Assembly: GCF_003261235.1 (NCBI RefSeq) | Contig: NZ_CP030085.1 | Location: 248,001 to 312,000, forward strand | From: Polynucleobacter paneuropaeus | Lineage (GTDB): Bacteria; Pseudomonadota; Gammaproteobacteria; Burkholderiales; Burkholderiaceae | DNA length: 64,000 bases | Direction of reading: 5' to 3' | Part shown: positions 1 through 9,613 of the stretch, piece by piece | How positions within the stretch are numbered: the stretch's first letter is position 1 | Layout of the letters: every line of letters starts with the position of its first letter | Translations under genes and position numbers: made by a program | The notes under the pieces: generated by a model | Seen by the model: the letters and a program-made list of their open reading frames with translations, nothing else | What the model was told of the DNA's origin: nothing | Database searches by the model: none

Positions 1-54
1 TTTGGGTAACCCTTGCTGCTAATTCTAAATAGGATAATTTTTCGCATAGCTGCT

Positions 55-822
55 TTATTGTTTAAATAAATTAGGTGAATTTAGTGCAATAGAAAGTTTT
101 TGTTTCCATGCTTCCTTTGGATAGTTGCGATGCAAATAACTACCATGACGATAAGCTGCTCTCAGGTAGTTATGTTGCCGCATCCAGGAATACACCCTTT
201 TTTCAAATAACTCACCACCATAGCTTGGAAAGACTTCCGATTCGGGGTGATATTCATTATAAATTGGATTCTTAAAGTCTTCCGTCTTGATTAAGTACAT
301 CTGATCAGAAAAGTTATGACCGTAGACATTTTCCCGATCACAATATTGAGAATCTTTTTTAGCTTCTTTGTATCGATAGTTCCAGGTTAGCGTAAAAATT
401 TTTATCTGCTGGTTTTTTTCTAAGGCGGCAATGCCAGCATTGAGCCAATTTCTTGAAGCCCACGGAGAGACTATCGAGTCTCCAGAAAAATGGAGCAAGT
501 ACTTTGTTTGAGTCAGGTAAATTGAAACCAATTCAGCGATGGAGTAGTAATAGCCCTTGCCTAATTTTTCAGGGCTTAGTGAGAAGTGGCGAAGAGCTTC
601 ATCCACGTATTCAGCCACAATGATGTATTTGCTCAGTATCCCTTCATCTATGAGTGGCCGAATTGATGACTCTACTTTTTTATAATCTTTGACATTATTG
701 ACGTAGAGTATCTTTTCATCAAAGTGGTGATAGCATCGATTGATCATGGTTTTGATGCGATCCGTCTTCAGCATGATTTCCCAGTCACCTTCCCAAACTT
801 TGGTTTCGAATGTAATGGTCAT
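55..822 (-). CDS. Unrecognised protein, possibly sugar-metabolism related
   Basis: I do not recognise this 255-residue protein. It has no signal peptide or membrane segment and is rich in aromatic and charged residues, so it is probably cytoplasmic. A central hydrophobic strand followed by an acidic HFSGDS motif, near residue 113, recalls the metal-binding strand of GT-A glycosyltransferases, but this is weak. The ATG at 822 has AGGAG three bases upstream, which supports the start. It is transcribed divergently from the rhamnose operon, whose rfbB begins 93 bases away, so a role in surface glycan synthesis is plausible by context only. Confidence 0.6.
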   Translation of the reverse strand: MTITFETKVWEGDWEIMLKTDRIKTMINRCYHHFDEKILYVNNVKDYKKVESSIRPLIDEGILSKYIIVAEYVDEALRHFSLSPEKLGKGYYYSIAELVSIYLTQTKYLLHFSGDSIVSPWASRNWLNAGIAALEKNQQIKIFTLTWNYRYKEAKKDSQYCDRENVYGHNFSDQMYLIKTEDFKNPIYNEYHPESEVFPSYGGELFEKRVYSWMRQHNYLRAAYRHGSYLHRNYPKEAWKQKLSIALNSPNLFKQ

Positions 823-858
823 GGGCTCCTGAAAACCTTTTATACTTGCTTAAATTAA

Positions 859-886
859 TTGATTTGTATGGCTCTCAAATCATAAT
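859..886 (+). promoter_or_regulatory. Candidate sigma-70 promoter for rfbBDAC
   Basis: TTGATT at 859-864 and CATAAT at 881-886 are separated by 16 bases and lie 30 bases before the rfbB start. The match is partial and no transcript data exist. Confidence 0.3.
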
Positions 887-915
887 CCATAGAAAACGTA
901 ATCAACGAGATTTTT

Positions 916-1974
916 ATGATTCTAGTTACTGGCGGTGCAGGCTTTATTGGGGGTAATTTCGTGCTGGATTGGCTTGCCAATACAGGCTCTGAAGGTGTAA
1001 TCAACCTCGATAAGTTAACCTATGCTGGTAATTTGGCAACACTTGACTCCTTAAAAGAGGATTCTGGTCATGTTTTTGTTCGTGGCGATATAGGCAATAA
1101 AGAACTAGTAAGCAAACTACTTAATGATTATCAGCCACGGGCCATTATTAATTTCGCTGCTGAGAGTCATGTGGATCGCTCCATTCATGGTCCAGCAGAG
1201 TTCATTCAGACTAATATCTTGGGCACATTTAATCTTCTGGAGTGTGCGCGTGAATATTGGAATAAGATGGACGAATCTACTCAAAAGCAATTTCGTTTTC
1301 ACCATGTTTCGACTGATGAAGTTTACGGGTCGCTTTCACTGGCTGATCCCGCATTCACTGAAACAAACCCCTACGAGCCAAATAGTCCTTACTCAGCCTC
1401 CAAAGCAGCCTCAGACCACTTAGTACGTGCTTGGTTTCATACCTATGGCTTCCCAGTGGTGACTACCAATTGCTCGAATAATTACGGTCCTTATCACTTT
1501 CCTGAAAAATTAATTCCTCTAGCAATCCTCAACGCACTTGCAGGTAAGCCCCTGCCAATTTACGGTGATGGTCAACAAATTCGAGACTGGTTGTATGTAG
1601 GTGATCATTGTTCAGCAATCCGCGAGGTTTTAATCAAGGGCAAATTGGGTGAGACCTATAACATTGGTGGCTGGAATGAGAAGCCTAATATTGAGGTGGT
1701 AAAAACCATCTGCCATATTCTTGATGAGCTAAAGCCTAGATTAGATTCCAAGCCTTATGCTGAGCAAATTACTTTCGTCAAAGACCGTCCAGGTCATGAT
1801 CGTCGCTATGCCATTGATGCTTCCAAAATTGAGCGTGACTTAGGTTGGCGTCCTGCAGAAACCTTTGATTCTGGTATTCGGAAAACAGTCCAGTGGTATT
1901 TAGATAATCCAGTATGGGTTGAGGGTGTAGTAAGCGGCTCTTATCGCGACTGGCTACAAAAACAATATCAATAA
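916..1974 (+). CDS. rfbB: dTDP-glucose 4,6-dehydratase
   Basis: This enzyme converts dTDP-glucose to dTDP-4-keto-6-deoxyglucose, the second step of dTDP-L-rhamnose synthesis. The 352-residue protein is a full-length extended SDR. It shows the NAD-binding glycine motif GGAGFIG at residues 6-12, the dehydratase-specific T133-D134-E135 triad in STDEVYG, and the catalytic Y159-x3-K163 pair. It is the first gene of rfbBDAC and is followed without a gap by rfbD. Its product may also feed the PLP aminotransferase at 47451, which needs a nucleotide-activated 4-keto or 3-keto sugar. Confidence 0.97.
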   Translation: MILVTGGAGFIGGNFVLDWLANTGSEGVINLDKLTYAGNLATLDSLKEDSGHVFVRGDIGNKELVSKLLNDYQPRAIINFAAESHVDRSIHGPAEFIQTNILGTFNLLECAREYWNKMDESTQKQFRFHHVSTDEVYGSLSLADPAFTETNPYEPNSPYSASKAASDHLVRAWFHTYGFPVVTTNCSNNYGPYHFPEKLIPLAILNALAGKPLPIYGDGQQIRDWLYVGDHCSAIREVLIKGKLGETYNIGGWNEKPNIEVVKTICHILDELKPRLDSKPYAEQITFVKDRPGHDRRYAIDASKIERDLGWRPAETFDSGIRKTVQWYLDNPVWVEGVVSGSYRDWLQKQYQ

Positions 1975-1977
1975 TTG

Positions 1978-2934
1978 ATGAACGTTCTCGTATTCGGAGC
2001 AGCAGGCCAGTTAGGCAAAGCATTCCATGCTTTACTGAGAGAGCATAAAAATTTAAATGTGCTTTATGTGACTCGCACTGAATGCGACCTTGGCGATCCT
2101 GAAGAAATTGCTCGAGTATTAAAACAGTCTCAAGCCAAACTTATTATTAATGCAGCCGCTTACACTGCAGTTGACAAGGCTGAGACTGAAACCGAGTCAG
2201 CTTATGCGGTCAATGCCAGCGCTCCTGAGTTGATGGCGAAATATGCGACGCAACACGACGCTACTTTTATCCATTACTCAACGGATTACGTATTTGATGG
2301 CAGTAAATCCGATTTTTATCTCGAGGATGATGTCTGCAATCCCCTAGGAGTCTATGGCAAGAGTAAGCGCGCTGGTGAAGTAGCCATTCAAAAAGCGTTT
2401 GAGAAAAGTAAGTTAGGGCAATATGCTATTTTGCGAACCAGTTGGGTGTACGGTGATGGTAGTAATTTCATCCGTACGATTCTGCGCTTAGCTAAAGAGC
2501 GCGAAGAACTCAAAGTGATTAATGATCAGTATGGTGTTCCTACTTATGCTAATTGGTTGGCCTGTATTAGCCTGGAGCTTTGCTTGGATTCTGATTCTCA
2601 GATCAAGACCTTCCCATCCGGCATTTACCACGCCGTCCCATCCGGTGAGATCACTTGGTATGGTCTGGCCTGTCAAGTGATTGACTCTGCTATAGAGGCT
2701 GGCGAGACCCTCAAGTTAAAGCCAGAAGCAATCCAGCCTATTCCTGCGACAGCTTACCCATTGCCAGCTCCTAGACCCCAAAACTCGAGGATGGGAACCC
2801 AAAAATTGCGCGCCGTCCTGGCTGCCAAAAATCCCAATGATTCAAGCTCTTATAATGAAACAGCTCAAATTAGCGCTTTTCCTGATTGGCGCAAGATGGT
2901 ACAAAAGTACGTCAAGGATTTAAGTGCGAAGTAA
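1978..2934 (+). CDS. rfbD: dTDP-4-dehydrorhamnose reductase
   Basis: This is the last enzyme of the rhamnose pathway, reducing dTDP-4-keto-L-rhamnose to dTDP-L-rhamnose. The N-terminus carries the Rossmann motif GAAGQLG (residues 7-13), followed by STDYVFDG with T102 and the catalytic Y126-x3-K130. I place the start at the ATG at 1978; a TTG three bases earlier, directly behind the rfbB stop, would add one residue. At 318 residues it is slightly longer than the usual ~300, with an extended Ala/Pro/Asn-rich C-terminal part. It sits inside rfbBDAC. Confidence 0.95.
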   Translation: MNVLVFGAAGQLGKAFHALLREHKNLNVLYVTRTECDLGDPEEIARVLKQSQAKLIINAAAYTAVDKAETETESAYAVNASAPELMAKYATQHDATFIHYSTDYVFDGSKSDFYLEDDVCNPLGVYGKSKRAGEVAIQKAFEKSKLGQYAILRTSWVYGDGSNFIRTILRLAKEREELKVINDQYGVPTYANWLACISLELCLDSDSQIKTFPSGIYHAVPSGEITWYGLACQVIDSAIEAGETLKLKPEAIQPIPATAYPLPAPRPQNSRMGTQKLRAVLAAKNPNDSSSYNETAQISAFPDWRKMVQKYVKDLSAK

Positions 2935-2960
2935 TTCAATGGATTTGTGAAGGATAGGTA

Positions 2961-3887
2961 ATGGGCTTAAAACGTAAAGGCATCATTCTGGCGGGGGGCT
3001 CTGGTACACGTTTGTATCCAGTGACCCAGGCAGTATCTAAACAGCTCATGCCGGTGTATGACAAGCCCATGGTGTACTACCCGCTTAGTACTCTGATGTT
3101 GGCCGGGATTCGGGACATCTTGTTAATTTCCACGCCTCAAGATACTCCCCGTTTTAATGAATTATTGGGCGACGGCTCTCAATGGGGCCTCAATATTGAA
3201 TATTGTGTACAACCATCACCCGACGGTTTGGCGCAGGCATTTACCTTGGGCAAGAACTTCATTAATGGCCACCCCAGCGCATTAGTGCTGGGCGATAACA
3301 TTTTTTATGGCCATGAACTAGTAGATCAGTTAGATAGTGCGAATAAGCGTGCAAGTGGCGCAACCGTGTTTGCTTATCACGTGAACGATCCTGAGCGTTA
3401 TGGTGTGGTCGAGTTTGATCAATCTTATAAAGCCCTATCGATTGAAGAGAAGCCTTTGAAACCCAGAAGTAGTTATGCAGTTACCGGGCTCTATTTTTAT
3501 GATAATCAAGTCTGTGATATTGCTGCAGCAATCAAGCCCAGTGCGCGTGGAGAATTAGAAATCACCGATGTCAATCGGGTCTATTTAGAAAAGCAGCAGC
3601 TGAGCGTAGAGATCATGGGGCGAGGGTTTGCATGGCTCGATACTGGGACGCATGATTCCTTGCTAGATGCGGCAGGATTTATCGCAACCTTACAAAAGCG
3701 CCAAGGTCTAATGGTGGCTTGCCCAGAAGAAATTGCCTACCGCCAAGGATGGATTACTGCAGCTACTGTTGAAAAAGTGGCAGCGCAGCTGAGTAAAAAT
3801 AGTTATGGCCAATACTTGAGTAAGATTTTGAATGAACTCAACACCTCATCGCAGCCCATGAGCTTATCAAATAAGAAAGCACTGTGA
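2961..3887 (+). CDS. rfbA: Glucose-1-phosphate thymidylyltransferase
   Basis: This enzyme joins glucose-1-phosphate and dTTP to give dTDP-glucose, the entry step of the rhamnose pathway. The nucleotidyltransferase signature GGSGTRLYP lies at about residues 12-20, followed by the family motifs KPMVYYPLS and LGDNIFYG. The length of 308 residues is slightly above the usual ~290 because of a short C-terminal tail. An AGGATAGG ribosome binding site precedes the ATG. The 3' end overlaps the start of rfbC by one base, so the two are probably translationally coupled. Confidence 0.96.
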   Translation: MGLKRKGIILAGGSGTRLYPVTQAVSKQLMPVYDKPMVYYPLSTLMLAGIRDILLISTPQDTPRFNELLGDGSQWGLNIEYCVQPSPDGLAQAFTLGKNFINGHPSALVLGDNIFYGHELVDQLDSANKRASGATVFAYHVNDPERYGVVEFDQSYKALSIEEKPLKPRSSYAVTGLYFYDNQVCDIAAAIKPSARGELEITDVNRVYLEKQQLSVEIMGRGFAWLDTGTHDSLLDAAGFIATLQKRQGLMVACPEEIAYRQGWITAATVEKVAAQLSKNSYGQYLSKILNELNTSSQPMSLSNKKAL

Positions 3888-4453
3888 TGGCTGGCAGTGG
3901 AAAAATTCAAGTAACTACAACGGCAATACATGATGTATTAGTGATAGAGCCCAAAGTATTTGGTGATGAGCGAGGCTGGTTCACTGAGTCATTTAATGCA
4001 AATGACTTTGCAGAAGCTACAGGACTCAATGTTGACTTTGTTCAGGATAATCACTCCTTCTCCCGCCAGTGGACCTTGCGGGGCTTGCATTATCAGATGG
4101 AAAAATCCCAAGGTAAATTGGTCAGGGTCGTGGCAGGAAGCGTTTTTGATGTGGCGGTGGATATTCGGAAAAATTCACCTACTTACGGGAAGTGGGTTGG
4201 AGTAGAGCTTAGCGCTGAGAACTATAAGCAAATGTGGATGCCTGCTGGTCTGGCTCACGGCTTTTTAGTGCTCTCTGAAACCGCTGAGTTTTTGTATAAA
4301 ACGACAGACTATTACCACCCGCAAAGTGAAGCCTGTTTGGCCTGGAATGATCCCCATTTAGCAATTCAGTGGCCTTTACCTCAAGGCATCGCACCCAATA
4401 TGAATACCAAAGATAGCGCAGGTTTAGCTTGGGATATAGCCCCTAAGTTTTAG
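3887..4453 (+). CDS. rfbC: dTDP-4-dehydrorhamnose 3,5-epimerase
   Basis: This enzyme epimerises C3 and C5 of dTDP-4-keto-6-deoxyglucose before the RfbD reduction. It is a cupin-fold protein of 188 residues, the normal length. The active-site signature LRGLHYQ is visible, as are the downstream FDVAVDIR and AHGFLVLS motifs. The start is the ATG sharing one base with the rfbA stop (TGATG); a GTG three bases earlier is also in frame. It closes the rfbBDAC operon, and a heptosyltransferase follows 41 bases later in the same direction. Confidence 0.95.
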   Translation: MAGSGKIQVTTTAIHDVLVIEPKVFGDERGWFTESFNANDFAEATGLNVDFVQDNHSFSRQWTLRGLHYQMEKSQGKLVRVVAGSVFDVAVDIRKNSPTYGKWVGVELSAENYKQMWMPAGLAHGFLVLSETAEFLYKTTDYYHPQSEACLAWNDPHLAIQWPLPQGIAPNMNTKDSAGLAWDIAPKF

Positions 4454-4494
4454 GTCCAGCCTAAACCTCAGTCAAAACATAAGATAATGATTTG

Positions 4495-5532
4495 ATGGGC
4501 ACTCCAAAAATCTTATTGGTAAAGTTATCCTCACTTGGGGATGTTCTCCACAACTTACCCATTGTTTGGGATTTACGATCTCAATATCCCAATGCGCAAA
4601 TAGATTGGGTTGTAGAAGAGGGATACGTCAATCTTCTCGAACCACTTCTCTCAAGCCCAAGTTTTCGGGGGATTGATCGCATTATTCCTTTTGGTTTGCG
4701 AGCCTGGAAAAGATCGCTTCTCTCCCCAAAGACCTGGCAGGCCTTCTTTGCCTTCAAAAAAGATTTGCAAGCGCAGACCTACGATATTGTGATTGAGACT
4801 CAAGGCTTGCTGAAATCAGCCATTGTTTGCGCGCTAGCCAGTAAAAGTCCTCATGTAATCGTTGCTGGTTTAGCAAACGCTACCGAGTTTTCTGGATATG
4901 AGCCTATTGCAAAAACTTTTTATAGCCAGTCAGTTCAGGTGCCAACCCAATGCCATGCGGTCGATCGCTCGCGTTTGGTGATGTGCTCTGCAATGGATGT
5001 ACCCCTGGTAACCCGCGAGACTAAGCCACAGTTTTATCCTCAAAGTTTTGTTGAGCAAATTCCGAATAGCCAAATATTTGGTCTGCATCGTCCTTACATT
5101 TTATGTTTTCATTCGACTGCTAGGGCGGCAAAGCGCTGGTCAAAAGAACATTGGGTTGCATTAGGAAAGGCTCTAGCTTCAGATGGTTATCAGATTGTTT
5201 TTCCTTGGGGTAACGCTGAAGAGAGAGTCATTAGTGAAGCTTTAGCTGTTGAGGTAACACACTCTCTCGTGCCTCCTGCATTTTCAATTGACGAGGCATT
5301 CTCATTAATCAAAGGGGCAGACCTCACCATTGGTGTTGATACGGGCTTGACCCATTTAGCAGCAGTATTAGATCGGCCTACTGTTGAAATCTATTGCGAC
5401 TCTCCGCTCTGGAAGACTGAGGGCTACTGGTCGAAACGGATTCGAAATGTGGGTGATATTGAAGCGCCACCTAGCGTTGCAGAAGTACTAGCTGCAAGCC
5501 GTGACCTACTGAAGAACTCAGTGAAGCATTAA
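4495..5532 (+). CDS. waaC: Lipopolysaccharide heptosyltransferase I (GT9)
   Basis: WaaC transfers the first L-glycero-D-manno-heptose to Kdo in the LPS inner core at the cytoplasmic face of the inner membrane. The protein has the GT9 N-terminal motif KLSSLGDVLHNLP, the mid-protein KRWSKEHW segment and the C-terminal donor-site motif GVDTGLTHLAA. Its length of 345 residues is normal. The ATG at 4495 is preferred over the TTG just before it. The stop codon overlaps the convergent tolC stop by four bases, so transcription from both sides meets there. WaaC is more likely than WaaF but this is not proven. Confidence 0.88.
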   Translation: MGTPKILLVKLSSLGDVLHNLPIVWDLRSQYPNAQIDWVVEEGYVNLLEPLLSSPSFRGIDRIIPFGLRAWKRSLLSPKTWQAFFAFKKDLQAQTYDIVIETQGLLKSAIVCALASKSPHVIVAGLANATEFSGYEPIAKTFYSQSVQVPTQCHAVDRSRLVMCSAMDVPLVTRETKPQFYPQSFVEQIPNSQIFGLHRPYILCFHSTARAAKRWSKEHWVALGKALASDGYQIVFPWGNAEERVISEALAVEVTHSLVPPAFSIDEAFSLIKGADLTIGVDTGLTHLAAVLDRPTVEIYCDSPLWKTEGYWSKRIRNVGDIEAPPSVAEVLAASRDLLKNSVKH

Positions 5533-7190
5533 CGCAGGAGTGTGTTAATCGCCATCAGATCTTCATCTGATAGTGTGCCAGCAGTCGATTTGAGCTTGAT
5601 CGCGTTTAATAGAGTCGAGTAGCGTGATTGAGTGAGCTGGGCTCTCGTAGTGATTAATGAATCTAGGGCAACCAATACGTCTAAGTTAATCAGAGTGCCT
5701 ACTTCAAATCCGAGTTGGCTTGATTCTAAAGCAGAGACACCAGATTTTTCTGCAGCCTCATAAGCCTTCACTGTAGCAAGCCCACCATAAAAGCCAGTGA
5801 ATGCTTGCCGTACATTTTGAGCAGCGGTCCGACGTAAGTTATCGTAGTCCGATTTGGCTTTGTCTAACAGTGCGGCATTTTGCCGAATGACGGAGGTGTT
5901 ATACCCACCCGAATAAATGGGGATATTTAAAGTTAGGCCAACTGTATTGTTATAGATATTAGTTTGCGATGGCTGTGTACTGTAAGTGGAACCATTATTC
6001 GTGTTGTAGCCTGCCGTGGCCCCAAAATTGAGGGTTGGATAATTTGCAGCAAGTGCGCCACGATAGGTTGCCTCTGCTACATCCACGTTAAGCTTTCCAG
6101 CGAGTACATTGAAGTTAGCATTTTCTGCTTGGTGGATCCAATCATTGAGCGTTTGTCCAGCAGGTAATTTAGGGTTCACGCTATCGGCGACAGCAGGACT
6201 TGGTACAGGATTCTTTAAGGTGGTGCGAGGATCTTTAGCCACCCCTTCGAGTTGGGCATTTTTAGCGAGGGGCTTAACAGCAGGCACTGGATGACCTACG
6301 AGTTGCTCCAAGACTCCGCGCTTCACAATTAAATCTGCTTGAGAAATAATTTCTTGAGAATTGGCTAGATCGTAATTTGCTTGTGCAGTATTCACGTCCA
6401 CAATCGTAGCCAAGCCAGCATCAAATTTAGCCTGAGCCTGATCCAGCTGTCGTTTAATGAGACTCATTTTTTCTTGATAGAGCACAACATTATCTTGGCT
6501 AGTGAGTACATCAAAGTAGGCTTGAGAAACCCGAATAATCAGATCTTGCTGGGCTTGATAAAACTGGAGGTCAGCAATTTTCGTAGTCAAATCAGCTACT
6601 TTATAAAGTTCTAGAGAAGCCACGTTGATCAAAGGTTGTGTCAAGGTAACGGTGTAATTCTTTTGTCCAAAGACGCGCGCATTACCCGGATAGGTTTGCA
6701 AAGAAGAATTATTCGCAGCATGCTGGTAGTAGCGCGTCCAACCTGGGGCGGCATTGACCTGCGGCAATAAAAGCGAAAGGCCTTGCCAATATTGCTCTTG
6801 GCTGGCTACATACTGAAAGCGAGCGCTTGTCATTACTGGATCACTAAATGCAGCTTCTTGATACAGGGTGATCAAGTCCATTGCTTGACCCGTAACATTG
6901 GCGTCTTTTGCCCCAGCAATATTCGATAAAACAGGCGCCTGAGGAATGGCTGGTTTTGCAATCACCATATTGGGAGGCACTTCAAGACCGGTAAGACTCT
7001 GCGGGGTTACCGGCATCGGTAAGGCATTTTTAGAAGCAGCCTGAGTGGGAACAGTTTGTGTAACGACAGTGACAGAAGTTTGTCCAAAGGCGTGCAAAGA
7101 CCCAAGGATGGACCCAGCAAACAAAATAAGGTGAGCAAATCGGCTAAGCAGCTTACGCAATCCGATGTGGTCGAAGGTAAAGCGAGTCAT
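5529..7190 (-). CDS. tolC: TolC-family outer membrane efflux protein
   Basis: This is the outer membrane channel of type I secretion or RND efflux systems. A hydrophobic N-terminal segment ending near LGSHLAFGQ-like residues (actual AxA-type site in LHAFGQ) is a signal peptide. The mature part has the two duplicated helical and beta regions of the family, including YFDVLTSQ in the first half and QAFTGFYGG in the second. A Pro/Ala-rich linker of about 50 residues lies between. I choose the ATG at 7190, behind GGAAAAAG, because the frame upstream encodes nothing like a signal peptide. No pump genes are adjacent, so the partners must be elsewhere. Confidence 0.9.
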   Translation of the reverse strand: MTRFTFDHIGLRKLLSRFAHLILFAGSILGSLHAFGQTSVTVVTQTVPTQAASKNALPMPVTPQSLTGLEVPPNMVIAKPAIPQAPVLSNIAGAKDANVTGQAMDLITLYQEAAFSDPVMTSARFQYVASQEQYWQGLSLLLPQVNAAPGWTRYYQHAANNSSLQTYPGNARVFGQKNYTVTLTQPLINVASLELYKVADLTTKIADLQFYQAQQDLIIRVSQAYFDVLTSQDNVVLYQEKMSLIKRQLDQAQAKFDAGLATIVDVNTAQANYDLANSQEIISQADLIVKRGVLEQLVGHPVPAVKPLAKNAQLEGVAKDPRTTLKNPVPSPAVADSVNPKLPAGQTLNDWIHQAENANFNVLAGKLNVDVAEATYRGALAANYPTLNFGATAGYNTNNGSTYSTQPSQTNIYNNTVGLTLNIPIYSGGYNTSVIRQNAALLDKAKSDYDNLRRTAAQNVRQAFTGFYGGLATVKAYEAAEKSGVSALESSQLGFEVGTLINLDVLVALDSLITTRAQLTQSRYSTLLNAIKLKSTAGTLSDEDLMAINTLLR

Positions 7191-7308
7191 CTTTTTCCAA
7201 AGCGTAAATATGGCATGAAGTTTAAGCTCAAATAGGGCAAAGCAGTTATTTTCCCTTAATCTAGGGCTCAAAAAGAAGGGCCCAGGCTAATGGCTTAATA
7301 TCTCATCT

Positions 7309-8178
7309 ATGGATCTTATTTTACTGACTAAAGCACTCATTTTGGGGGTGGTTGAAGGCTTCACTGAGTTTTTGCCGATCTCTAGTACAGGCCATCTGAT
7401 TTTGGTTGGAGATCTTCTCAATTTCAATGACGAGCGGGGCAAGGCTTTTGAAGTAATTATTCAGTTTGGCGCGATTCTGGCTGTTTGCTGGGAGTTTCGG
7501 GCTAAGCTTTGGAAGGTTGTTTCTACTCTCGGTAGTAGTTCGGTGTCACGCCGTTTTATCGTCAATCTCCTCATTGCCTCTTTCCCAGCGATGAGCCTAG
7601 GGTTGGTTTTTGGTAAGCAGATTAAGGCAATGCTCTTTGCGCCCATTCCGGTTGCTACTGCCTTCATCGTGGGGGCACTGATCATTTTTTGGGCTGAACG
7701 TTTGCAAGCTAAAAGACCAGCTCAAACGATCGCATCTCCATTGCACTCAGTTGATGAGCTTTCGCATTTAGATGCGCTCAAGGTTGGGCTAGCCCAATGC
7801 GCTGCTTTAATACCAGGCACTTCACGCTCGGGGGCCACTATTATTGGCGGTATGCTCTTTGGATTGCCGCGGGCAGTGGCAACAGAGTTTTCCTTCTTCT
7901 TGGCAATTCCGGTAATTGGTGGAGCGACTGCTTATGAGTTACTTAAGCTCTGGAAGTCCCCAGTTTCTTTAGAAGTTGCTGGTAGCAGTGCGGGAGATTT
8001 CACTTTAGCCATTGTGCTTGGCTTTATTGCTGCTTTTATTTCTGCGTTTGCCTGCGTGCGCTGGCTCATTCATTATGTTGCAGGACATAACTTCATTCCG
8101 TTTGCTTGGTATCGCATTGTATTTGGTTTAGTTGTTCTCATTAGCGCTTATACCGGCTTAGTAGCCTGGTCACATTAA
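7309..8178 (+). CDS. uppP: Undecaprenyl-diphosphatase
   Basis: UppP (BacA) recycles the lipid carrier by dephosphorylating undecaprenyl pyrophosphate, serving peptidoglycan and O-antigen synthesis. The protein is a polytopic membrane protein of 289 residues with the two family signatures: E16-G-x2-E-F-L-P-I-S-S-T-G-H29 and P169-G-T-S-R-S-G175, both at the active site. A cytoplasmic or periplasmic loop between helices is somewhat longer than in E. coli (around residues 130-155). It is followed closely by a DUF2721-type gene in the same direction. Confidence 0.95.
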   Translation: MDLILLTKALILGVVEGFTEFLPISSTGHLILVGDLLNFNDERGKAFEVIIQFGAILAVCWEFRAKLWKVVSTLGSSSVSRRFIVNLLIASFPAMSLGLVFGKQIKAMLFAPIPVATAFIVGALIIFWAERLQAKRPAQTIASPLHSVDELSHLDALKVGLAQCAALIPGTSRSGATIIGGMLFGLPRAVATEFSFFLAIPVIGGATAYELLKLWKSPVSLEVAGSSAGDFTLAIVLGFIAAFISAFACVRWLIHYVAGHNFIPFAWYRIVFGLVVLISAYTGLVAWSH

Positions 8179-8194
8179 GGGATTGGATTTAAGT

Positions 8195-8656
8195 ATGGAT
8201 AACTCAATCGATGTCATTACCAATAATATTCAGCTTGCCCTTGCGCCAGTATTTTTATTAACGGCAGTGTCTACTTTATTTAATGCCATATCAACCCGCC
8301 TAGCGAGAACAGTAGACCGGATGAGAGCCATCCATAAAGAGCTACAAGATGGACAGGTTATTGATGACCAGCTTTATCGACTTATGCAAAAAGAGGGTGA
8401 TGAATCAAAGTTTCGCGGCCGACTCTGTACCATGGCAATATTTTTTGATGTTTTAAGTGGGGTATTCATTTCCCTAACGGTTTTGGAGCTCTTCCTCTTC
8501 CAGGCTGGCGCTCTCAATACTCCAAAGACAGGCTATGTGATGTGGAGCTTTATATTGGGAATGGCCTCCTTTATGATCTCTATGCTGCTGATGTTATGCG
8601 AGGTAGTGTATGGCTATCTCTCGGCGGGCTGGGATAATCGCGTTATAACTAAATAA
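8195..8656 (+). CDS. DUF2721-family membrane protein
   Basis: This 153-residue protein has one hydrophobic segment at the N-terminus (LALAPVFLLTAV), a charged middle region with RLARTVDRMRAIHKEL, and two more hydrophobic segments in the C-terminal half. The pattern and sequence match the DUF2721 family, whose function is not known. I choose the ATG at 8195 over a TTG at 8183; an AAGGGA sequence lies upstream. It sits between uppP and the UDP-xylose synthase-like gene and is probably cotranscribed with both. Confidence 0.85.
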   Translation: MDNSIDVITNNIQLALAPVFLLTAVSTLFNAISTRLARTVDRMRAIHKELQDGQVIDDQLYRLMQKEGDESKFRGRLCTMAIFFDVLSGVFISLTVLELFLFQAGALNTPKTGYVMWSFILGMASFMISMLLMLCEVVYGYLSAGWDNRVITK

Positions 8657-8676
8657 AATTAGTCCTACAGGCATAT

Positions 8677-9612
8677 ATGAAAAAAATCCTCATCACAGGT
8701 GGCGCAGGTTTCTTGGGCTCACACCTTACTGAAAAGCTGCTTAAAGAAGGTAATGAAGTTTTAGTAGTAGATAACTTTTTTACGGGGACAAAGCAAAACT
8801 TAGCGCACTTGCTATCTGATACGAAGTTAGAAGTGATGCGCCATGATGTGACCTTCCCACTCTATGTCGAGACTCATCAGATTTATAACCTCGCCTGTCC
8901 GGCATCTCCCGTGCATTATCAATATGATCCTGTGCAAACGACTAAGACTAGTGTGCATGGTGCAATCAATATGCTGGGCTTGGCCAAAAGAACGCGTGCA
9001 CGCATTTTGCAGGCCTCAACCAGTGAAGTCTATGGCGACCCTGAAGTGCATCCGCAGCCAGAAGAGTACTGGGGCAGAGTTAATCCGATTGGTATTCGGT
9101 CTTGCTACGATGAAGGCAAGCGCTGCGCCGAGACCCTCTTTTTTGATTACTACCGTCAACATCAGTTAGATATTAAAGTCGTACGCATCTTTAATACCTA
9201 TGGCCCACGCATGCATCCCAATGATGGTCGGGTGGTGAGTAACTTTATTGTGCAAGCCCTGCAAGGTAAAGATATTACGATCTACGGTGATGGTCAGCAA
9301 ACCCGGAGCTTTTGTTACGTTGATGATTTGATTGATGCGATGGTCAAAATGATGAACTCAGAAGCAGGCTTCCCAGGCCCAGTCAATATCGGTAATCCAG
9401 GCGAGTTCACGATGTTGCAATTGGCAGAAACGATTCTGAAACTCTCAGGTAGTAAATCTAAGCTCATCTATGAGCCTTTGCCCTCTGATGATCCTAAGCA
9501 ACGTCAACCCAATATTGAATTAGCTAAATCCAAGCTGGGCTGGCAGCCTAAAGTAAATCTAGAGGATGGCCTCAAAGAGACTATTGCCTACTTTAAGAAG
9601 GTCTTGGCGTAA
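8677..9612 (+). CDS. UDP-glucuronate decarboxylase (UDP-xylose synthase)-like SDR
   Basis: The 311-residue protein is an extended SDR of the UXS type, which converts UDP-glucuronate to UDP-xylose. It shows the NAD motif GGAGFLG at residues 8-14, ASTSEVYGDP at 113-122, and catalytic Y144 and K148 in YDEGK. The segments YNLACPASP and IRSCYDEGKR are typical of this subgroup rather than of GalE or RfbB. It would feed a pentose into a cell-surface glycan. A TTG start for trmB lies directly behind its stop. Confidence 0.9.
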   Translation: MKKILITGGAGFLGSHLTEKLLKEGNEVLVVDNFFTGTKQNLAHLLSDTKLEVMRHDVTFPLYVETHQIYNLACPASPVHYQYDPVQTTKTSVHGAINMLGLAKRTRARILQASTSEVYGDPEVHPQPEEYWGRVNPIGIRSCYDEGKRCAETLFFDYYRQHQLDIKVVRIFNTYGPRMHPNDGRVVSNFIVQALQGKDITIYGDGQQTRSFCYVDDLIDAMVKMMNSEAGFPGPVNIGNPGEFTMLQLAETILKLSGSKSKLIYEPLPSDDPKQRQPNIELAKSKLGWQPKVNLEDGLKETIAYFKKVLA

Positions 9613-9613
9613 T